Shown here one piece after another: positions 1-7,379 of a stretch of 42,328 nucleotides of DNA (positions within the stretch are counted from its first letter, which is position 1; every line of letters begins with the position of its first letter). A program made the position numbers and the translations under genes. The stretch spans positions 1 through 42,328 of the forward strand of contig JAURBD010000002.1 of NCBI GenBank assembly GCA_030829155.1, written 5' to 3'. The notes under the pieces were generated by a model, which worked only from the letters and a program-made list of their open reading frames with translations, made no database searches and had not been told where the DNA came from. Origin of the DNA: Flavobacteriaceae bacterium. GTDB taxonomy: Bacteria > Bacteroidota > Bacteroidia > Flavobacteriales > Flavobacteriaceae.

Positions 1-147
1 ATGTGTGTTTTAGTGGATTACGCTCATCATGATTTATATTCTAATCCCCATGCGCCAAACGAGGCAACAGCAATTCAAACTTATTATGAGAGTTTATACT
101 TGGAACAGAAAAAACCAATTACATATTTAAAATTCAAATTTTCCTAA
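1..147 (+). CDS. trmB: tRNA (guanine-N7)-methyltransferase, C-terminal end only
   Basis: Only the last 48 residues are in the window, and the frame is open at base 1. The fragment has the tail typical of flavobacterial TrmB: an A-H-x-D-L-Y segment, then a TYYES-like helix, and the ending ITYLKFKFS before TAA at 145-147. TrmB uses SAM to make m7G46 in tRNA. The next gene starts 2 bases after this stop, so the two are probably co-transcribed. The ATG at base 1 is internal and is not the true start. The identification rests on C-terminal resemblance from memory and on the trmB-ATL-mrp order that I recall from flavobacteria. Confidence 0.7.
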   Translation: MCVLVDYAHHDLYSNPHAPNEATAIQTYYESLYLEQKKPITYLKFKFS

Positions 148-149
148 TA

Positions 150-488
150 ATGTTGCCCAAAGATCTTAATTTTTTTGAACACGTCTATGAAGTAGTCAGA
201 AAAATCCCCTATGGTCGTGTTTGTTCATATGGTTTGATAGCACGTTATTTGGGATCACCCCAAAGCGCAAGAATGGTAGGCTGGGCTATGAACGCCTCAC
301 ATCTGAAAGATGACATTCCAGCACATAGAGTAGTAAATAGATTGGGTCTACTGACTGGGAAACAGCATTTTGAAGGAACAAACCTTATGCAGCAATTGCT
401 AGAAAATGAGGGGATCGAAATTAAAGAGAATCAAATTGTCAATTTTGATAAATTTTTGTGGGATCCATCCGATCATTTACCAGTTTGA
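150..488 (+). CDS. Alkyltransferase-like (ATL) protein of the MGMT family, no acceptor cysteine
   Basis: A 112-residue protein matching only the DNA-binding C-terminal domain of O6-alkylguanine-DNA alkyltransferase. It has the helix-turn-helix region (VCSYGLIARYLG, about residues 24-35), the arginine-finger segment SARMVGWAMNA (about 39-49) and the active-site loop. In true MGMT that loop reads PCHRV; here it reads PAHRV, so the alkyl-accepting cysteine is alanine. Known ATL proteins bind O6-alkylguanine lesions without repairing them and hand them to nucleotide excision repair, and that is the likely role here. It starts 2 bases after trmB and lies 85 bases upstream of mrp, which has its own promoter-like element. 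Confidence 0.88.
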   Translation: MLPKDLNFFEHVYEVVRKIPYGRVCSYGLIARYLGSPQSARMVGWAMNASHLKDDIPAHRVVNRLGLLTGKQHFEGTNLMQQLLENEGIEIKENQIVNFDKFLWDPSDHLPV

Positions 489-509
489 TGCTTATAAAAC
501 TGGGAAACG

Positions 510-540
510 TTCTTCATCTCGATTGAGAATCATATATTTG
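510..540 (+). promoter_or_regulatory. Probable Bacteroidota promoter for the mrp-nifU-ferredoxin group
   Basis: Bases 533-540 read TATATTTG, a perfect match to the Bacteroidota -7 element TAnnTTTG. Twenty bases upstream, TTC at 510-512 is a two-of-three match to the -33 TTG element. The start codon of mrp lies 33 bases downstream. Prediction from pattern only. Confidence 0.45.
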
Positions 541-573
541 CAATTTAGAATTAATATAAAAAGGGAAACCTAA

Positions 574-1707
574 ATGATTATAACAAAACAGGCAGTACAA
601 GAAGTTCTTGAGGGACTTACCGTTCCTGGGGAAGGACAAAATTTAGTTTCAAGTGGTGCACTAAAAAATATTAATGTTTTTGGTGATGAAGTTGTAATTG
701 ATTTGGTTCTCAAAAATCCGAGCCTTCAAGCCCGTAAAAAAGTTGAGGTTGAAATTCTAAAAAGTATCCATGCTCAAATTCACCAAAAAGCAAAAATAAC
801 AACAAACGTTAAGGTTGAATCTCCACCAAAAAAAGAGGCACCAATAAAAGGACAACCCATCGAGGGAATTTCTTCTATTATTGCCATTTCATCCGGTAAA
901 GGTGGTGTCGGTAAATCTACAGTAACAACAAATATTGCTGTAACCTTAGCTCAAATGGGATTTCAAGTAGGAATATTAGATGCAGATATTTATGGTCCTT
1001 CAATTCCAACAATGATGGATATGGAAGGGGAACGACCACTTTCAGTAACGGTCGATGGGAAATCCAAAATGGAACCGATCGAAAACTATGGAGTAAAAGT
1101 ACTTTCTATTGGATTTTTTACCAAGCCTAATCAAGCGGTAATTTGGCGAGGACCTATGGCTTCTAAAGCATTGAATCAATTGATCTTTGATGCAGCTTGG
1201 GGAGAACTAGATTTTTTGTTAATTGATTTACCCCCTGGAACTGGAGACATTCATTTAAGCATCGTTCAGTCACTCCCCATAAACGGAGCTGTGGTTGTCA
1301 GTACTCCCCAAAATGTAGCTTTAGCAGACGCTAAAAAGGGAATTGCAATGTTCCAACAAGAAAGTATTCAAGTGCCTGTTTTGGGAGTAGTTGAAAATAT
1401 GTCTTATTTTACACCGAAAGAACTTCCTGAAAACAAATATTATTTATTTGGAAAAGAAGGCGCAAAAAATTTGGCACTCGATACAGGAGTTCCTTTTCTT
1501 GGTGAAATACCTTTGATACAGAGTGTACGTGAAGCCGGAGATTTTGGTCGACCCGCTGCCCTACAGTTTCAAACACACATATCAAAAGCAATTGAATTAA
1601 TTACTCAGAATATGGCTGCTCAATTGGTAGAACGTAATAAAACATTACCTCCAACACAGGCAGTAAAAATAACAACAATGGCAGGCTGTTCAGCCGTAAA
1701 AAAATAA
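574..1707 (+). CDS. Mrp/NBP35 (ApbC)-family Fe-S cluster carrier ATPase
   Basis: A 377-residue P-loop ATPase. The N-terminal 80 residues form a MIP18/DUF59-like domain. The deviant Walker A motif GKGGVGKST is at residues 108-116, followed by DADIYGPSIP and the DLPPGTGD switch. ApbC/Mrp proteins bind Fe-S clusters as dimers and deliver them to apo-enzymes. The central CxxC of many homologues is not seen; the equivalent loop reads VVENMSYFTPKELP, which I recall as usual for the flavobacterial branch. A single cysteine lies near the C-terminus. The next gene starts 2 bases after the stop and encodes a NifU-type scaffold domain, so the two probably form one Fe-S assembly operon. Confidence 0.93.
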   Translation: MIITKQAVQEVLEGLTVPGEGQNLVSSGALKNINVFGDEVVIDLVLKNPSLQARKKVEVEILKSIHAQIHQKAKITTNVKVESPPKKEAPIKGQPIEGISSIIAISSGKGGVGKSTVTTNIAVTLAQMGFQVGILDADIYGPSIPTMMDMEGERPLSVTVDGKSKMEPIENYGVKVLSIGFFTKPNQAVIWRGPMASKALNQLIFDAAWGELDFLLIDLPPGTGDIHLSIVQSLPINGAVVVSTPQNVALADAKKGIAMFQQESIQVPVLGVVENMSYFTPKELPENKYYLFGKEGAKNLALDTGVPFLGEIPLIQSVREAGDFGRPAALQFQTHISKAIELITQNMAAQLVERNKTLPPTQAVKITTMAGCSAVKK

Positions 1708-1709
1708 TT

Positions 1710-1952
1710 ATGAAATTATCTGAAACGAAACAGAAAGTCCTCCTTGCCCTTACAGAAATACGTCCCTTTCTTGCTGCTGATGGCGGCGACATCTCTTTGG
1801 TTTCAATCGAAGACGATAAGATTGTCAACGTACAGCTTCACGGAGCTTGTGTAGGATGTTCAGTAAATCAAATGACCCTGAAGACGGGTGTTGAAATGAC
1901 AATTAAAAAACATGCTCCTCACATTGAAAAAGTAATTAATATTGAGACTTAA
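1710..1952 (+). CDS. NifU C-terminal domain Fe-S scaffold protein
   Basis: An 80-residue protein consisting only of the NifU C-terminal domain, with the signature ADGGD near residue 23 and the cluster-binding CVGC at residues 47-50. Such stand-alone domains assemble and transfer [4Fe-4S] clusters. It follows the Mrp ATPase by 2 bases and is followed by a ferredoxin, giving a three-gene Fe-S unit. The ATG at 1710 is the natural start. No irregularity was seen. Confidence 0.93.
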   Translation: MKLSETKQKVLLALTEIRPFLAADGGDISLVSIEDDKIVNVQLHGACVGCSVNQMTLKTGVEMTIKKHAPHIEKVINIET

Positions 1953-1968
1953 CCCTAGAACAAACCTA

Positions 1969-2292
1969 TTGAACCAAGACATTAAAATCAAAATAATCGA
2001 TCGAGATGGGGAAACCCATCATGTTAGTACACCCTGTGATATGGCAATGAATATAATGGAGGTGTGTAAGGCTTATGATTTACCCGTAGAGGGTACTTGT
2101 GGTGGCATGGCAATGTGTGCATCTTGCCAATGTTATGTTCTTTCTGACGTAAAACTTCCAGAAAGATCCGATGATGAAGAAGCGATGTTGTCAGAAGCTT
2201 ACAATGTTAAAGAAATTAGTCGTTTGGGATGTCAAATTCCAATAACTAAAGATTTAGACGGTCTAGTAATAGAATTAGCTCCAGAAGAATAA
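1969..2292 (+). CDS. [2Fe-2S] adrenodoxin-type ferredoxin
   Basis: I place the start at the TTG at 1969, giving 107 residues beginning MNQDIKIKI, which matches the family's usual N-terminus. The frame is also open back to a TTG at 1942, which would overlap nifU by 11 bases and add nine unconserved residues. The cluster ligands appear to be C44, C50, C53 (in CGGMAMCASC) and C88 (in RLGCQIP). The acidic patch SDDEEAMLSEA is typical of adrenodoxin-like ferredoxins. It sits 16 bases after the NifU-domain gene and ends ELAPEE. It probably supplies electrons for Fe-S assembly or for oxygenase-type partners; the partner cannot be read from the sequence. Confidence 0.9.
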   Translation: MNQDIKIKIIDRDGETHHVSTPCDMAMNIMEVCKAYDLPVEGTCGGMAMCASCQCYVLSDVKLPERSDDEEAMLSEAYNVKEISRLGCQIPITKDLDGLVIELAPEE

Positions 2293-2341
2293 ATAATTTT
2301 CAAAGCTCTTCAACCCTATGAATTATAATTAAATAACTTTT

Positions 2342-3127
2342 ATGCGATCTCTAATATCCATTTTAGTAATAATAACTATAATGATCTTGAATACTTCCTC
2401 ATGTAAAAAAAAAAACTCTAAAATTATAACTATTGGTCATAGAGGTGCAAGAGGGCATGTCGCAGAAAACACAATTGCATCAATTCAAAAAGCATTGGAT
2501 TTGAATGTTGACGCTATTGAAATTGATATCTTTAGATGTGCTACAGGTGAATTGGTGGTTTTTCACGATCAAACTATAGATGAACTTACAGATGGCAAAG
2601 GTTTTATTGAACAAATGTCTTTAGATTCCATTAAGCAATTTCGTGTTTTGGAAAAAGAGCCCATTCCGACCCTTAAAGAAGTTATGGATCACATTGATGG
2701 GCGTGTTCAGTTAAATATTGAATTGAAAGGAACTCAAACAGCTGAATTAACTTCCGAATTAATTAACACTTATTTTGAGCAAACAAATTGGGATCCAAAA
2801 GATGTATTTATTTCTAGTTTTAATTGGGAAGAACTAGAGTTGTTTTACAAAATAAATAAAGAGGTTGCGATAGCAGTACTTACCGAAGATGATCCAGCAG
2901 ATGCTATTCTTGTGGCAAAGAAACTAGATGCCTTTGCCATAAACCCAAATCATGAAAACTTGAATGCTCAAAACATCATCAAAATTAAAAATGCTGGTTT
3001 AAAAATATTTCCTTGGACAGTTAATGATCCCAATGCTATAGCTCAGATGATTAATTTTGGAGTTGACGGGATTATTACAGATTTTCCTGAAAGAGTCCAT
3101 AAGGAAATTAATATTAGTTTAGAATAA
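2342..3127 (+). CDS. Glycerophosphodiester phosphodiesterase, lipoprotein
   Basis: A 261-residue GDPD-family TIM barrel. The N-terminus is a lipoprotein signal with lipobox LNTSSC (C21), so the enzyme should be anchored in the envelope. The catalytic start of the domain, HRGARGHVAENT, is at residues 33-44 (H33, R34, E42), followed by the metal-binding EIDIF segment and VVFHDQTIDELTDGKG. The C-terminal part has the usual PWTVND and GVDGIITDFPE motifs. It would hydrolyse glycerophosphodiesters to glycerol-3-phosphate and an alcohol. Its 3' end overlaps the convergent tspO gene by 14 bases. Confidence 0.9.
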   Translation: MRSLISILVIITIMILNTSSCKKKNSKIITIGHRGARGHVAENTIASIQKALDLNVDAIEIDIFRCATGELVVFHDQTIDELTDGKGFIEQMSLDSIKQFRVLEKEPIPTLKEVMDHIDGRVQLNIELKGTQTAELTSELINTYFEQTNWDPKDVFISSFNWEELELFYKINKEVAIAVLTEDDPADAILVAKKLDAFAINPNHENLNAQNIIKIKNAGLKIFPWTVNDPNAIAQMINFGVDGIITDFPERVHKEINISLE

Positions 3128-3596
3128 AAATACCTAAGTTCAATGCAGTTGCATAGAATAGCCAGATTAAATATGGGTACAATAAATACCCAGCGTTTTT
3201 GTTTACAACCCGAAACCATTTAATGGTAATTATTACTAAAATTAATAGTGCAACTATAATTATCAATCCGCCCAGAATGTTTTTTAAACCAAAAAAGACC
3301 AAAGACCACATTCCATTTAAAATCAACTGAGCTCCAAAATGATACAAGGCAGTTTTAACCCATTTATGATGGCTTCCAAAGGACCATATCCACCCAGCAG
3401 CCCATCCCATCATGATATATAAAAGAGTCCAAACAGGCCCAAAGAGCCAATTCGGTGGAGTAAAAAAAGGTTTATTAAGATTAGCATACCAAATTGATAT
3501 AGAGGATTGTGTTACACTTCCAGCAATACCACCAACACAAAGACAGATTATAATCCCTGTGAGGATTGCTAGTCTTTTTTTAATTTTTATTTTCAT
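3114..3596 (-). CDS. tspO: TspO/MBR-family membrane protein
   Basis: From the ATG at 3596 the protein has 160 residues, the usual TspO length. A longer open frame to 3683 exists, but its extra 29 residues look non-coding and would overlap the start region of mvaD. Five membrane segments are visible, with the hallmark motifs WYANLNKPFFTPPNWLFGPVW and MGWAAGWIW, then WSLVFFGL and ATALNLGIF. TspO proteins bind porphyrins and related ligands and modulate stress or tetrapyrrole metabolism; the ligand here is unknown. The gene diverges from the mevalonate genes across an 85-base gap and converges on the GDPD gene. Confidence 0.93.
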   Translation of the reverse strand: MKIKIKKRLAILTGIIICLCVGGIAGSVTQSSISIWYANLNKPFFTPPNWLFGPVWTLLYIMMGWAAGWIWSFGSHHKWVKTALYHFGAQLILNGMWSLVFFGLKNILGGLIIIVALLILVIITIKWFRVVNKNAGYLLYPYLIWLFYATALNLGIFILN

Positions 3597-3681
3597 AAAC
3601 CAATGAATCAAACAACAAGATACAAAATTCCGAATGTTCAATTGCTTTTTATTGAACAATGAATCCATTATATTTACAATC

Positions 3682-4761
3682 ATGAAAAGTGAAGAAGATT
3701 TTGTTGAAACTCATCTCAAAGAAGTTGAAGGGGCTTCAGTTTGGGAATCCCCTAGTAATATTGCATTGGTTAAGTATTGGGGTAAATATGGGACACAGTA
3801 TCCACAAAATCCCTCATTAAGTTTTACTTTGTCAAAATGCATAACGAAGACATCAATTTCATTTGTCCCAAAAGAGATTAAAAATCGAGATTTTTCTTTT
3901 GACTTTAAATTTGAAGGGAATAACTCACCAGCTTTTCATCCTAAAATTCAAACTTTTTTAGAGCGAATAGATTGCTATGTACCTTTTGTAAGACAACATC
4001 ACTTAAAGATTGAAAGTGTTAATTCATTCCCTCACAGCAGTGGAATTGCATCTTCAGCATCAGCGATGAGTGCTTTAGCCTTGGGTATAATGTCAATGGA
4101 AAAGAAAATTAACCCTACAATTTCTGACGCATATTTTTTTTTAAAGGCTTCTTTTTTAGCCCGATTAGGTTCGGGTAGTGCCGCCAGAAGTTTAAAAGGT
4201 CCTATTGTATCTTGGGGAAAAACAGATGTTATTGAAGGAAGTTCAGATTTATATGGAACAGCTTTAGACTCGAAAATCCACCCTATTTTTGAAGAATATC
4301 AGGATACCATATTATTGATTGACAAAGGTCAAAAGAAGGTTAGTAGTTCAGTTGGTCACAATCTGATGAATAATCACCCCTATGCGGCTACCCGATTTAA
4401 TCAAGCTTACATCAATTTTAAAAAACTAATTACAATCCTTTCCCAAGGAAATCTTACAGAATTTATTTCTTTAGTTGAATCCGAAGCACTAACCCTTCAC
4501 GCCTTGATGATGGCATCTCAGCCCTATTTTATTCTTATGCAGCCCAATACTCTCAAAGTACTTAATAGGGTTTGGGAATACCGTCAGGATAACAATTCCT
4601 CATTATGTTTTACACTTGATGCAGGAGCGAATGTTCATTTGCTTTATCCTAAGTCAGAAAAAGATGAAGTTCTCAAGTTTATAAAGGAAGAGCTATCTTG
4701 TTATTGTCAAAACGGTAAATTCATTGAAGATCAAATTGGTAATGGTGCTAAAAAAGTTTAA
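3682..4761 (+). CDS. mvaD: Diphosphomevalonate decarboxylase
   Basis: A GHMP-fold enzyme that decarboxylates mevalonate diphosphate to isopentenyl diphosphate using ATP. I use the ATG at 3682 (359 residues) rather than the upstream in-frame ATG at 3634, because the extra 16 residues are not family-like and run into the tspO leader. Visible motifs are SPSNIALVKYWGK near residues 23-35, the ATP loop SFPHSSGIASSASAMSAL, and the C-terminal FTLDAGANVHLLYP that carries the catalytic aspartate. Mevalonate kinase follows 11 bases after the stop and a UbiA prenyltransferase comes next, so this is the end of the mevalonate route feeding prenyl-transfer chemistry. Confidence 0.94.
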   Translation: MKSEEDFVETHLKEVEGASVWESPSNIALVKYWGKYGTQYPQNPSLSFTLSKCITKTSISFVPKEIKNRDFSFDFKFEGNNSPAFHPKIQTFLERIDCYVPFVRQHHLKIESVNSFPHSSGIASSASAMSALALGIMSMEKKINPTISDAYFFLKASFLARLGSGSAARSLKGPIVSWGKTDVIEGSSDLYGTALDSKIHPIFEEYQDTILLIDKGQKKVSSSVGHNLMNNHPYAATRFNQAYINFKKLITILSQGNLTEFISLVESEALTLHALMMASQPYFILMQPNTLKVLNRVWEYRQDNNSSLCFTLDAGANVHLLYPKSEKDEVLKFIKEELSCYCQNGKFIEDQIGNGAKKV

Positions 4762-4772
4762 CTTTGATAGGT

Positions 4773-5696
4773 ATGAAAGGACCCTTATTTTATGCTAAAA
4801 TTTTACTCTTTGGAGAATATGGCATCATCAAAGACTCAAAGGGTCTTTCTATACCGTATAACTTTTATCGAGGAGCCCTCAAGATTTCTGAAGACCCATC
4901 AACTTTAGATTCTCATTTCAAATTAGTTAGTTTTTGTAAATATCTCAAAAAACTTCCAGAATCAACTGTATCTTTTGATTGGCATCGATTAGAAGCAGAT
5001 TTAGACAAAAAAATGTATTTTGATAGTAGTATTCCTCAAGGATATGGAGTTGGAAGTAGTGGAGCTTTAGTAGCATCTGTATACGATCAATATGCTTTAA
5101 ATAAAATTACAGTTTTAGAGAACCTAACCAAAGAAAAGTTGCAGCACCTTAAAGCTGTTTTTGTGGCAATGGAATCTTTTTTTCATGGAAAATCATCCGG
5201 TTTAGATCCGCTTAATAGCTATCTAAGCTTACCCATTCTAATTAATTCTAGTGATCATATTGAACCTACCGGTATTCCCTCTCAAAACCCCAAGGGTAAA
5301 GGAGCTGTTTTTCTTTTGGATAGTGGTGCATCTGGTAAAACGGCACCTATGGTTTCTATTTTTATGGAAAATATGAAAAGAGAGTCTTTTCGTGTAATGA
5401 TGAAAGATCAATTCATCAATTACACCGATGCTTGCGTAGACGATTTTTTGAGCGGAAATTTGAAGTCGCTTTTTTCTAATATGAAACAACTTTCCCATTT
5501 GGTTCTCAATAATTTCAAACCCATGATTCCCAAAGAATTTCATACCCTTTGGAAGCAAGGTATTGATTCCAACGATTATTATCTTAAACTATGTGGTTCA
5601 GGAGGCGGAGGTTTTATTTTAGGATTTGCTAAAGACTTTAAAAAAGCAAAAGAAGTCCTTAAGGATTATCGATTAGAGGTTGTCTATAATTTATAG
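4773..5696 (+). CDS. Mevalonate kinase-type GHMP kinase
   Basis: 307 residues from the ATG at 4773; an upstream TTG at 4764 is possible but adds only three residues. It begins FYAKILLFGEYGI, the GHMP substrate motif, then the ATP loop SIPQGYGVGSSGALVAS, then SSGLDPLNSYLSLP carrying the catalytic aspartate region, and LCGSGGGGFILGF near the C-terminus. It would phosphorylate mevalonate at the 5-hydroxyl. It follows mvaD by 11 bases and precedes the UbiA gene by 9, which fits one operon. Phosphomevalonate kinase is the alternative within the same fold, but the motifs and the gene order favour mevalonate kinase. Confidence 0.85.
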   Translation: MKGPLFYAKILLFGEYGIIKDSKGLSIPYNFYRGALKISEDPSTLDSHFKLVSFCKYLKKLPESTVSFDWHRLEADLDKKMYFDSSIPQGYGVGSSGALVASVYDQYALNKITVLENLTKEKLQHLKAVFVAMESFFHGKSSGLDPLNSYLSLPILINSSDHIEPTGIPSQNPKGKGAVFLLDSGASGKTAPMVSIFMENMKRESFRVMMKDQFINYTDACVDDFLSGNLKSLFSNMKQLSHLVLNNFKPMIPKEFHTLWKQGIDSNDYYLKLCGSGGGGFILGFAKDFKKAKEVLKDYRLEVVYNL

Positions 5697-5705
5697 AAAA
5701 GACCA

Positions 5706-6602
5706 ATGCTTTTTAAAAATAAACGTATTAAAAAGTATTGGCTCCAAATGTTAGCCCTTTTTGCTTCTGTTCGAGGGTATACACTTTTAACAATAATTAT
5801 TGCTCAGTATCTAAGTGCTCGATATATTTTTGCACCCCAACATAAATGGAATGATATAATTTTCGATCAAAAGTTGTTTATGTTAGTTTTGGCAACATCA
5901 TTTGCGATTGCTGGCGGATATTTGATAAATAATTTTTATGATGCAGAAAAAGATCAAATTAATCGGCCACAAAAGTATCTTTTAGAGAATCGTGTTTCAG
6001 CTCCTTTTCAATTACTTTGTTATGGGGTATTGAATTTTTGCGCTTTGTTATTGTCCGTAATAGTTTCGCATCGAACGCTACCTTTTTTTGGAGTTTATAT
6101 TTTTGGATTATGGCTTTATAGTCACTTGTTAAAAAAACAGTTTTGGGCAAGTAATGTTTTTGCAGTCTTATTAGCCGTAACTCCTTTTTTTGTAATTACA
6201 CTATATTTTAAAAATTTTTCAAGCATTGTTTTCTACCACGGCGCCTTCTTGTTTTTGGTGGTTCTGATACGAGATTTGATTAAGGATTTAGAAAATTTTA
6301 GAGGAGATTGGGTCAGAGAATATAAAACAATAGCAGTTGTTTTCGGAGAAACTACAACAAAAAAAGTTATTACTTTTTTAGTGCTTTTAACTTTTATTCC
6401 TATCCGATTTCTCTTGACTCAAAAAGAAATTTTAGGAACGATGTGGTATTATTTCCTAGTAGCTATTCCCTTTCTTTTATTGATCGTTTTGATCTTATGG
6501 AAATCTCCGGTTCAAAAGACGTATCTTTGGCTTCATAATTTATTAAAATTTCTTATTGTAACCGGAATATTAAGTATTATGCTTATTCGGTTTCCTCTCT
6601 AG
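5706..6602 (+). CDS. UbiA-family prenyltransferase (geranylgeranylglycerol-phosphate geranylgeranyltransferase-like)
   Basis: A 298-residue integral membrane protein with about eight hydrophobic segments. The first aspartate-rich motif is NNFYDAEKD (residues 75-83), followed by QINRP. The second is DLIKDLENFRGDWVREYKT (around 195-213), the UbiA pattern for Mg-diphosphate binding. The GDWVREYKT form resembles proteins annotated as geranylgeranylglycerol-phosphate geranylgeranyltransferase-like in Bacteroidota. It lies 9 bases after mevalonate kinase, so substrate supply and prenyl transfer are encoded together. The acceptor cannot be told from the sequence: a glycerol lipid, a quinone precursor or another ring are all possible. 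Confidence 0.85.
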   Translation: MLFKNKRIKKYWLQMLALFASVRGYTLLTIIIAQYLSARYIFAPQHKWNDIIFDQKLFMLVLATSFAIAGGYLINNFYDAEKDQINRPQKYLLENRVSAPFQLLCYGVLNFCALLLSVIVSHRTLPFFGVYIFGLWLYSHLLKKQFWASNVFAVLLAVTPFFVITLYFKNFSSIVFYHGAFLFLVVLIRDLIKDLENFRGDWVREYKTIAVVFGETTTKKVITFLVLLTFIPIRFLLTQKEILGTMWYYFLVAIPFLLLIVLILWKSPVQKTYLWLHNLLKFLIVTGILSIMLIRFPL

Positions 6603-6623
6603 ATTAAAACTGTTTTCATTACT

Positions 6624-7379
6624 ATGGGCTCAAAGTCAAACAATTCCTCACTCAAAAAATCAGCAAACACAACGCGATTAAATAAGTTTATTGCCAATTC
6701 AGGGATTTGTTCACGACGTGAAGCAGATATGTTTATTGCAATGGGAATGGTAAAAATAAACGGAAAAATTATTGTTGAAATGGGGTATCAAGTTCAACCT
6801 GGAGATGACGTTCGTTACGACGGGAGAAGGATAATTTCAGATAAACCAGCTTATGTTTTGTTAAATAAGCCAAAGGGTTTTTTGGCATCCATAAAGAAAG
6901 GAACCTATAAAAAGGATGTTTTGGAGCTTATCGAAAATGCAACACCTTACAGAATAGACCCTGTTAATGCAATGGATCGTACTACTACAGGATTACTTCT
7001 ATTCACAAATGACACTGAACTTAAAATCAAATTAAGAAAGTCATCTCGTGGCCTTTTAAAGATTTTTCAAGTTATTCTTGATAAAAACCTTGTTCCAGCT
7101 GATCTTGATAAAATCAGAGCAGGTGTTTTAATTGATAAATTTGACAAAATTGAAGTAGACTCAATTAGTTTTATAAAAGGCGAAACTAAACGAAAGGTCG
7201 GCGTAGAGCTGACTTCAGAACGCCATCGTGCTATATTTTATCTATTTGAAAAATTAGGATATAAAGTAGAGCAAGTTGATCGTGTGGTATACGCACATTT
7301 GACAAAAAAAGACTTACCTCGCGGAAAATGGAGACATTTAAATGAGCGTGAAATCAATCTATTTAAAATGATGAAATAA
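6624..7379 (+). CDS. Pseudouridine synthase, RluB/RluE/RluF family, divergent
   Basis: 251 residues: an N-terminal S4 RNA-binding domain (RLNKFIANSGICSRREAD, about residues 18-35) and a RsuA-type catalytic domain. The catalytic aspartate is present in AMDRTTTGLLLFTND (D118). Two normally conserved parts differ: the usual GRLDRxTxG reads NAMDRTTTG, and the basic RNRIVRRxFE loop reads RHRAIFYLFE. The enzyme would isomerise a uridine in rRNA, but altered specificity is possible. It follows the UbiA gene by 21 bases. Its end overlaps the convergent glycosyltransferase gene by 17 bases. Confidence 0.82.
   Translation: MGSKSNNSSLKKSANTTRLNKFIANSGICSRREADMFIAMGMVKINGKIIVEMGYQVQPGDDVRYDGRRIISDKPAYVLLNKPKGFLASIKKGTYKKDVLELIENATPYRIDPVNAMDRTTTGLLLFTNDTELKIKLRKSSRGLLKIFQVILDKNLVPADLDKIRAGVLIDKFDKIEVDSISFIKGETKRKVGVELTSERHRAIFYLFEKLGYKVEQVDRVVYAHLTKKDLPRGKWRHLNEREINLFKMMK

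Noticed and set aside
3642..3676. Promoter with TATATTTA before mvaD
   Set aside because: The -7-like element lies only 5 bases from the start codon and the TTG spacing is wrong in both choices.
3634..3681. Longer N-terminus for mvaD
   Set aside because: The 16 extra residues are unlike the family, and the region is better explained as the leader between divergent tspO and mvaD.
3597..3683. Longer N-terminus for TspO
   Set aside because: The extra 29 residues precede a perfect TspO start, and they would overlap the mvaD start region.
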